A DNA stretch of 64,000 bases from Rhizomys pruinosus (Eukaryota > Chordata > Mammalia > Rodentia > Spalacidae): contig VZQC01010551.1 of NCBI GenBank assembly GCA_009823505.1, positions 30,009 to 94,008 of the forward strand, written 5' to 3'. Position 1 is the first letter of the stretch, and every line of letters begins with the position of its first letter. The position numbers and the translations under genes were made by a program. The notes below the pieces were generated by a model. That model was not told where the DNA came from. It made no database searches and saw only the letters and a list, made by a program, of their open reading frames with translations. This document shows positions 57,660 to 64,000 of this stretch, piece after piece.

Positions 57660-57889
57660 TGTTTTGTTTAATATCTTTATTTTTTATTTATGTGTATGAG
57701 TGTATTGCCTGCATACGTGTAAATGCACCTGTGTCATATGATGCCTGAAGAAATAGGAGGAAGGTGTTGGATACCCTGGAACTGGAGTTACAGACTCCAG
57801 TTAGCTGACATTTGGATGTTGGGATTGAACCCAGGTCCTCTGCAAGAGCAGTTAGTGCTCTTAACCACTGAACCATCTCTTCAGCCCCA
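57660..57889 (-). mobile_element. B2 SINE, antisense
   Basis: T-rich tail to 'gaaccatctcttcagcccc'. Confidence 0.9.
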
Positions 57890-57940
57890 GGACCCTCTTT
57901 GTAAAAGAGCAAAGTAAATAGATTCTAAAACACCAATGCT

Positions 57941-58087
57941 TGCCAGGTGTGGTGGCCCATGCCTTTAATCCCAACACTCCAGAGGTAAAGGCAGACAGAG
58001 CTTTGTGAGTTCAACCTGGTCTACATAGTGAGTTCCAGACCAGCTGGGACTACAGGGAGAACCTGTCTCAAAAAACCCAACAAAAAC
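57941..58087 (+). mobile_element. B1 SINE, sense, with 10-bp target-site duplication
   Basis: CACCAATGCT at 57931-57940 and 58088-58097. The head is 'gccaggtgtggtggcccatg'. Confidence 0.93.
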
Positions 58088-58224
58088 CACCAATGCTCAT
58101 CAAGGACTTAACCTGGCCAGGCATTTTGTAGGTGATACTGAAGTAAGTGACCCATGGCTTGCCTGACAGCTTCATCTAGAGATGGAGATGAACCCGGAAA
58201 GCATTCACAGGCTGTTGTTCATAG

Positions 58225-58386
58225 CCCCTGGCTGGAGCCCCGCCCCTGGCTGGAGCCACGCCTCCTGTTGGAGCCCCTCCCCTGGCTGGAGCCACGCCCC
58301 TGGTTGGAGCCACGCCCCTGGCTGGAGTCCCGCCCCTGGCTGGGGCCCCGCCCCTGGCTGGAGCCCCGCCCCTGGCTGGAGCTCCA
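58225..58386. repeat. GC-rich minisatellite, nine 18-bp units
   Basis: The consensus is CCCCTGGCTGGAGCCACG or the CCCG variant. The array is 162 bases and in register throughout. Because 18 is a multiple of 3 and the unit lacks stops, open frames appear on both strands. They are not evidence of a gene. Confidence 0.97.
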
Positions 58387-58399
58387 CTGTCTTCTGCTC

Positions 58400-60000
58400 C
58401 CCTGTCATTCCTCTCTTAGTGTCCATGACTCTCTAGACCATTATTTATAGTCCTTCTTGTAAGATGCACTTCTTTATGCAGGCATCCGTTTTTCCTCAGT
58501 AACTGACCCACCTCACTGAGAGTTTGTGAGAGGCACGGGTATTATAAAATGGAAGGTACACTCCATAGCTGTACCACAGAGAGTGCAAGGTCTCCATTTT
58601 ATATTATTTCATTAATTAATTGTTGATACAATGCCTCAAATCCAACTTTTCTAAGAAGGTTTTCAAATGTGGATATTTTAAAAGAATTTAAACAAATTGT
58701 GGTTATGAAATTTGGGGAGAGCAAGCAGCTACAAGAAAAGAAAATGTATGAATGTATAGTCTGTGTTTACAGTCCTAGTCACTATGACTATTTAAATTTA
58801 AGTAACTAAATTAAAACCAGTCCCTTGGGTTCACTATTCACATTTCAAGTGCTTGTGACCCATGGCTACTTTTTGAACAGAGTAACCATAAAACATTTTC
58901 ATTATCACATAAAGCTGTGTATGTCAGAACAGGTTGACAGTAAAACTCAGAACTCCCTTACTCTTAAAACCCAGTCTCTGTCATGATCACAGTCACTCAG
59001 GCTTTGTGAGGCAGTGGATTGTGGACGTGCAGACAGTACTCAGTGGCCCATGGGAATGTATCTGTGGCACGATGCTCAGATGTTTCACATGATGCAGAAT
59101 CATCCTGTATCCAACAAGGCTTATGAAAGTCTTGAAATCTAGTAATTATGGCTTCAGCCTAAATCCTCACTCCATTTCACACATAAACATAAACTGATTT
59201 AGGTTTTACTACACACCCAATTATCCAAGAATGCAGCTGTTGTGGACCTTACAGGATGCATGTACCTTGATGTTCACAACTCTTCAAGTCTGCATCGCAG
59301 AAACCTTGACACCAGCAAGGATGGTGCACATTTAAATTGCCAATACAGCCATTGACTCACCAGTGATTTTATGTAGAGATACAAGCATCTAACAACTTTG
59401 GTACAGCTGAAAAAAGGTACATATTTTATTGTAGCCTTTCTGGGTTTTTCCCCCTGGAGTTAAGCACTGTATTGGTTTATTTAAATTGCCTATGAAAGTT
59501 ACATTTCCTATGTATTCTATTACCAGAGAGTAAAGAGGCCATTAGAACACATTTGTGTTATAAAGAGACCTTGTTCCATAGGGCTGAGAGCCTTAGTGCT
59601 GGGGTTGAGGGGCGGATTCTTAGCTCCCTCATCTCCTCCTTCCTGCTAACTCCCACCTTCTCTCTCTGCTTCTCCCCACTGGCTACTTGCTTTTTCTAAA
59701 GCTGAGAAAGCAAACAAGCTGGTATTTCAGCCTCCTGTCTTGGAAAACTGATTTCCTGGTAGGATCCTGCCTTCCTGTCACTGGGACACTCCAAGTATGG
59801 GAGAAGCCTTCCCTGTTCTTTTCATTCTCTAGCCTCTAGCCTAGCCAATCCACCCCCACCCTGGTGTCCTTACCCCCACCTACTCAGAATCTGAAGATTC
59901 CCACCTTGTCTTTTCCCTTTGTCTCATCCCATGCACCAAGGAATTTTCTGGTTCATCTTTGGACCCAGAGCAGACTTGAGGTTCAATGAACCTCCCAAGG
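58400..60000. other. Intergenic, unique
   Basis: No gene, RNA or repeat recognised. Confidence 0.5.
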
Positions 60001-60262
60001 TCTGGGGAGGTGGCTCAGTCAGTGAGACCTCAGTTCAATCTCTAGCACCTGAATCAAAGCCGAATGTGGTAGGCTGGGTCTGTCCTGGGGAGGCAGAGCC
60101 AGGAGGATCCCAGTACTTCCCAGCAAGCCAGTCTAGCTGAATTGGCAAGTTCTAGGTTAAGTGAGAGACCTTGTCTCAAAAAATAAGGTGGAAAGAATTG
60201 AGGAAGGCATCCAATGTCACCCTCCCCCCACATGAAAACACATGCATTGTACACAGTAAATA
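60001..60262 (+). mobile_element. B4 (ID-B1 composite) SINE, sense
   Basis: 'gtctggggaggtggctcagt' head, then 'gtctcaaaaaataaggtgga', 'aagaattgaggaaggcatcc' and a short A-rich end. Confidence 0.88.
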
Positions 60263-60861
60263 AAAACCAATTACATACGGACAGGAAGGAATTTTGAATT
60301 CCTTAAAGCAAGGTTTTTAGGACATTGAGAACAAATAATTTGGATAGGTTTAAGTTGTTTTTTGTTTTTTTTTTCTGAAGGTATGGAATCACTTTTTGTA
60401 AATCCAAGATCATTAACTATTATATTTGCCACGATCAACTTTCCTTTTGGATACTAATCAACCCATTTTTTGAGTTGCTTGTTCTCCTTGGAATTTACCT
60501 CCAGCGATGCTGCAAAGCAGCTCTGGGTTTTGATATGTTGGATCCCAGGAACAGTCTGACAGTTTCCTTACTGCTTATAACCTGCAGTTCCCCACAGAGG
60601 CTTCTTCTCCTCTGCAGCTTCTGCCAACTGGTTGTCACAGCATTAATTAAACTGGAAGAAGAAAGGCATTTCGTGTCATTTTCTATATTGGATGCCTTCA
60701 AGTTATGGATGCATCTCCATGGAGAATCCTGTATGTAAACTGAGAACAACTGCCTGGGAACAGGACGAGAGCTCAGGCAGGACACTGTGCAGAGGGAAAG
60801 TGCAGCACAGGAACATGGAGCTCTGCTGCAAGAATCAAATGTTTTAGAGATAGAGAAGTAG

Positions 60862-61022
60862 AGGCTGGGCGTGGTGGCACACTCTTTAATCTCAGCACTC
60901 CAGAAGCCAATCTAGGCAGATCTCTATGAGTTCAAGGCCAGCCTGATCTACATAGAGAATTCCAAGCCATCCAGAGCTACATAGTAAGACATTGTCTCAA
61001 AATAAGTAAATAAATAAGTAAA
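60862..61022 (+). mobile_element. B1 SINE, sense
   Basis: 'ggctgggcgtggtggcacac' through 'gtctcaaaataagtaaataa'. Confidence 0.92.
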
Positions 61023-61257
61023 CCAAAAATAACAAGAATAATGACAAATAGAGAAATATAAGTGTACTACTTTTGTAATTTTCAAATTACATTTGAACTT
61101 CCACAAAATACTAAGTGGCTGCATCTTGTTTATGGATACAATGCTTATTGCTCCCATATCTAAATGAAGGTTCATTTGCTCTGAAGTAAGAAACATGTTT
61201 TCTCCTATCTTCCTTTTAATATAATTTTAGATTTATATTTTAGATGTATCCAGATGT

Positions 61258-61665
61258 TCTAGTTTGTCTTCCATTGCTGTGACAAAACACTCTGACCGAC
61301 ACCAACTTGGGGAGGAAAGGGTTTATTCAGCTTACATCTCCTGGGTCACAGTTCATCACTTAGGGAGCCCAAGGCAGGAACTCAGGGCAGCAACCTGCAG
61401 GCAGGAGCTGAAGCACAGGTCATGGAGGAATGCTGTTCACTGGCTTGCTCCCGTGGCTCATGCCCAGCCTGCCCTCTTATACTGTACACAACAACCTGCC
61501 CAGGGTGGCACCACCCATAGTGGGCTGGGCCCTCCCACATTGCTCAACAATCAAGACAATACTCCACAGACGTGGCCACAGGCCAATCCAATGGAGCCAA
61601 TTCCCCAATTGAGGCTCCCTCAACTCAGGTGTGTCAAGTTGACATTAAGCTATCCAGCACACCAG
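61258..61665 (+). mobile_element. Non-autonomous hAT-type element (URR1-like)
   Basis: 'attgctgtgacaaaacactc' to 'gtgtgtcaagttgacattaa' and 'gctatccagcac'. The least degraded of the related copies here. Confidence 0.7.
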
Positions 61666-61966
61666 ATATCACACATACAAACTATATTAAACATATTGCA
61701 TTTAAAGAAATATGTTTAAAAAAAGAAATATGCTTTATAATATCATTGAATATAATCAGATATAAGCTAAGAACAGGGGCCTTGCTTGCTATATTCCTTT
61801 TTTAATATAAATAGAAAGGAGACTTGGGAAAGACAAGGCTTTGTCCCTCCTCCCTAGGGTCAGCTCAGTGAGCCTCTGGACAGCTGGGCCTTGCAGGTTC
61901 CTCAGGTGGCCAGTGGAGGCCTTCCCCAGAAAGATGCTGTGACCAGACAGGAGCAGAGAATGGAGA

Positions 61967-62153
61967 GGGCATGCAAGCAGGACTGGGGGTACTGGCAGTC
62001 TAGGGCATGCGGGCGGGACTGGGGGTGCTGGCAGTCTAGGGCATGCAGGCGGGACTGGGGGTGCTGGCAGTCTAGGGCATGGGGGCGGGACTGGGGGTGT
62101 TTGCAGTCTAGGGCATGGGGGCGGGACTGGGGGGTGCTGGCAGCCTAGGGCAT
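61967..62153 (+). repeat. G-rich minisatellite, five 36-bp units
   Basis: Each unit is GGGCATG, a G-rich middle (GGGCGGGACTGGGGG) and TGCTGGCAGTCTA. From unit 2 on, each has four runs of at least three G on the + strand separated by short loops, so it fits the G-quadruplex pattern. Confidence 0.96.
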
Positions 62154-62280
62154 GAAAATGATTTCATGCCTTCATTTACACAAAGGACACATGAATATAA
62201 TTTTCCCACACAATGTCTTGGGCATTAATCAACAAATAACCCCAACACCTTATCCTAATTTACCATCTTTTAAATATCCT

Positions 62281-62477
62281 GGGGCTGAAGAGATGGCACA
62301 TCAGTTAAGATGCCCTTGCAGAACACCAGGGTTCAATTCCCAGCACCTACATGACAGCTAACAACCATCTGTAACTCCAGTTCCACAGGATCTATCGCCT
62401 TTTTCTGACATTGAATGGCACTGGTGCCTGTACACACATGCAGGCAATACACATAAAATGAAAATATTTTTAAAAAT
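62281..62477 (+). mobile_element. B2 SINE, sense, internally shortened
   Basis: Head 'ggggctgaagagatggcaca'. About ten bases of the A/B-box interval are missing, and the tail is A-rich. Confidence 0.87.
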
Positions 62478-62601
62478 GATTCATATTCCCTTCCAGATGA
62501 TATTATTGGTCAATGGCTTGCTTCTGAGTGGGACTGGGATTTAAGAATGAACTGTGATTTATTGGAATGCTTGGCTCAGAACAACTCAGGGAGCTACTTC
62601 T

Positions 62602-62859
62602 TATTTTTATAATTTTTTAAAATTAATTTTATTTATTTCTGTATGTGTATGAATATACTGTCTGCATGCAAGTTTGTGTACCTGTGTCGTGCAATGCCGC
62701 GGAGGTCAAAAGAGGTTATCAGATTCCCCTGGAACTGGAGTTCTCCTGGAACTGGAGTTTCAGATGGTTCTCGGCCGCCATGTGGGTGCTGGGGATCGAA
62801 CCCGGGTCCTCTGCAAGAGCGGTCGGCGCTCTTAACCGCTAGGCCATCTCTCCAGCCCC
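62602..62859 (-). mobile_element. B2 SINE, antisense, full length with 13-bp target-site duplication
   Basis: GGGAGCTACTTCT at 62589-62601 and 62860-62872. It carries the internal 17-bp duplication and unmutated CpGs, so it is one of the youngest inserts. Confidence 0.96.
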
Positions 62860-62872
62860 GGGAGCTACTTCT

Positions 62873-64000
62873 ATAGGAGCTTCCACACACCAGGAAGGAA
62901 GGCTTGTTTAACAATAAACACTTTAGGTGTCTAAGTGACCTTCTACCCCCTCCCCCCACCACCACCCTGTCATTCAAGGAATGGACTCCGTGTAGATGAT
63001 CAATGTCAGAAGATTCTCAAGCTGCCTGAAGAGCCAGTGAGATGGACAAGCTTTCAGTCTGGCATCTGTAAGATCTGCTGATGGGCATGCAAGCCAAAGA
63101 GCTATGATCAACCGTGCCTTTCTGACTTCCAACTCCAAACAAGCTTCTTATCACAGGGCCCTGATGCTGCATTTAGCACTGGAGGGTGCTCCGATTTTCA
63201 TGTAATCCAATCTAGAAGCCGTGGAGGGAGAACTGAAGGAGTCCTTTCCAAGCATGGGTCTCCCCGCTCCCCAGTCCGCTGTCTCTGAGGCCTGCCTTAC
63301 CACCCCAAATCACAGGCTACTGAGCACATTTCAGGGCTTGGAAACACCTAAGGTCATTCAAGCGGATTGATACAGCCAGGATTTAAACTCAGATTGTTGG
63401 ATGCAGCACCCTGCTACTCTGTCTCTTACTCTAATATAACTTTGCCAAATGATAATTACATTCTGCACCCCCAAACTCCAACTTCTCATGCAAAATCTCA
63501 TGCAAAGGAAGACAGGGACAGATTAGCTCTTCCAGCTTCTACCATGTACCAACCTTGGACATTTATCTTGTCTGCACTGAGCTTTAGCCAGTTTGTTTTC
63601 AGCCAAGTCTCCAATTTGGACAGCCAATGGGTAAGGTACAAAAATCACCCTGTCAGAATCAAATGCAAAAGAAATACAACTGGGGTTTCTTGGCATAATG
63701 TTGAAGCAGGAGGTTCCAGTCCCTTGCTGATGTTTTAAGTGCTCTCCTATTGAAACAACAGGGAACATCTTCCTAGCAGAGCTCCCCAGACCAGCGTCCT
63801 CTGAACAGGCAATCACCACAGACCACCTTTTGGTTTTTCAGCTACAAGGATGATGTTTATGGAGCCAAAACAGAAGAAAAACTACATCTGTTCTACCTCA
63901 ACATCCAAAATTAAATAGTGTTTGGCAGAGGTACCAGAGCACAATAAATATTAACTGAACCAAACTCAATGTGATTGACTGCAGGACTCAAAGCAGCACC
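62873..64000. other. Intergenic, unique, to window end
   Basis: No repeat or gene recognised. A 123-codon + frame at 63367-63738 overlaps a 98-codon minus frame, with no splice sites or family resemblance. Confidence 0.5.

Noticed and set aside
58154..58450. Overlapping open frames with PGWS- or PWLEPR-like repeats on both strands
   Set aside because: An 18-bp minisatellite without stops gives such frames automatically. No splice or family evidence.
61891..62148. 85-codon frame with a CGRDWGCWQSRA-type repeat
   Set aside because: It is the translation of the 36-bp G-rich minisatellite, not a gene.
63367..63819. Overlapping + and - frames near the window end as a possible exon
   Set aside because: No convincing acceptor and donor pair and no recognised protein. 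RELN, the expected neighbour, was not detected.

Overview
This is a stretch of mammalian, specifically rodent, nuclear DNA. It is AT-rich with no operon-like packing. It is full of rodent SINEs: tRNA-derived B2 with the 'ggctggagagatgg' head, 7SL-derived B1, and composite B4/ID-B1. It also carries L1 3' ends, hAT-type fossils, microsatellites and one degraded endogenous retrovirus (ERV). B2 plus B4 points to a muroid rodent. The B1 and B2 consensus differs from the mouse and rat forms I know, so a non-murine muroid (perhaps a spalacid) is my guess, not a determination.

The only protein-coding gene I recognise is ORC5 (origin recognition complex subunit 5) on the + strand. Eight coding exons spanning 863-35260 join in frame with GT/AG splice sites and end at a TGA at 35258-35260. 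They encode 207 residues, about the C-terminal half of a protein of roughly 435 residues. The AAA+ nucleotide-binding half lies upstream of the window. The introns are 84, 2072, 1602, 2138, 5176, 16993 and 5709 bases long. A 3' UTR with candidate poly(A) signals at 36198 and 36274 follows.

From about 36.3 kb to the end I find no gene. In human the next gene beyond the ORC5 3' end is RELN, so this is probably the ORC5-RELN intergenic interval (established synteny, not visible here). It contains a roughly 3.8 kb proviral remnant (39930-43774) with two LTRs and a tRNA-Lys3-type primer binding site. A 17-copy minisatellite fills its leader, followed by gag-like and env-like fragments with no recognisable pol. 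Further on are an ancient L1 riddled with later insertions (about 47.1-49.4 kb), an L1 3' end (52.2-53.0 kb), and two GC-rich minisatellites (58.2 and 62.0 kb), one rich in G-quadruplex motifs.

I see no CRISPR array, operon or bacterial-type system, and no evidence for a new multi-gene system. The most notable items are: the ERV leader minisatellite; a possible in-frame 24-nt ORC5 microexon and a NAGNAG acceptor; a B2 subfamily with an internal 17-bp duplication; a B2-B1 chimera within one target-site duplication; L1 insertion oddities (a 5' inversion and a 39-bp insertion); two U1 snRNA fragments; and two single-N assembly junctions inside SINEs. Alignments and divergence figures are by eye.
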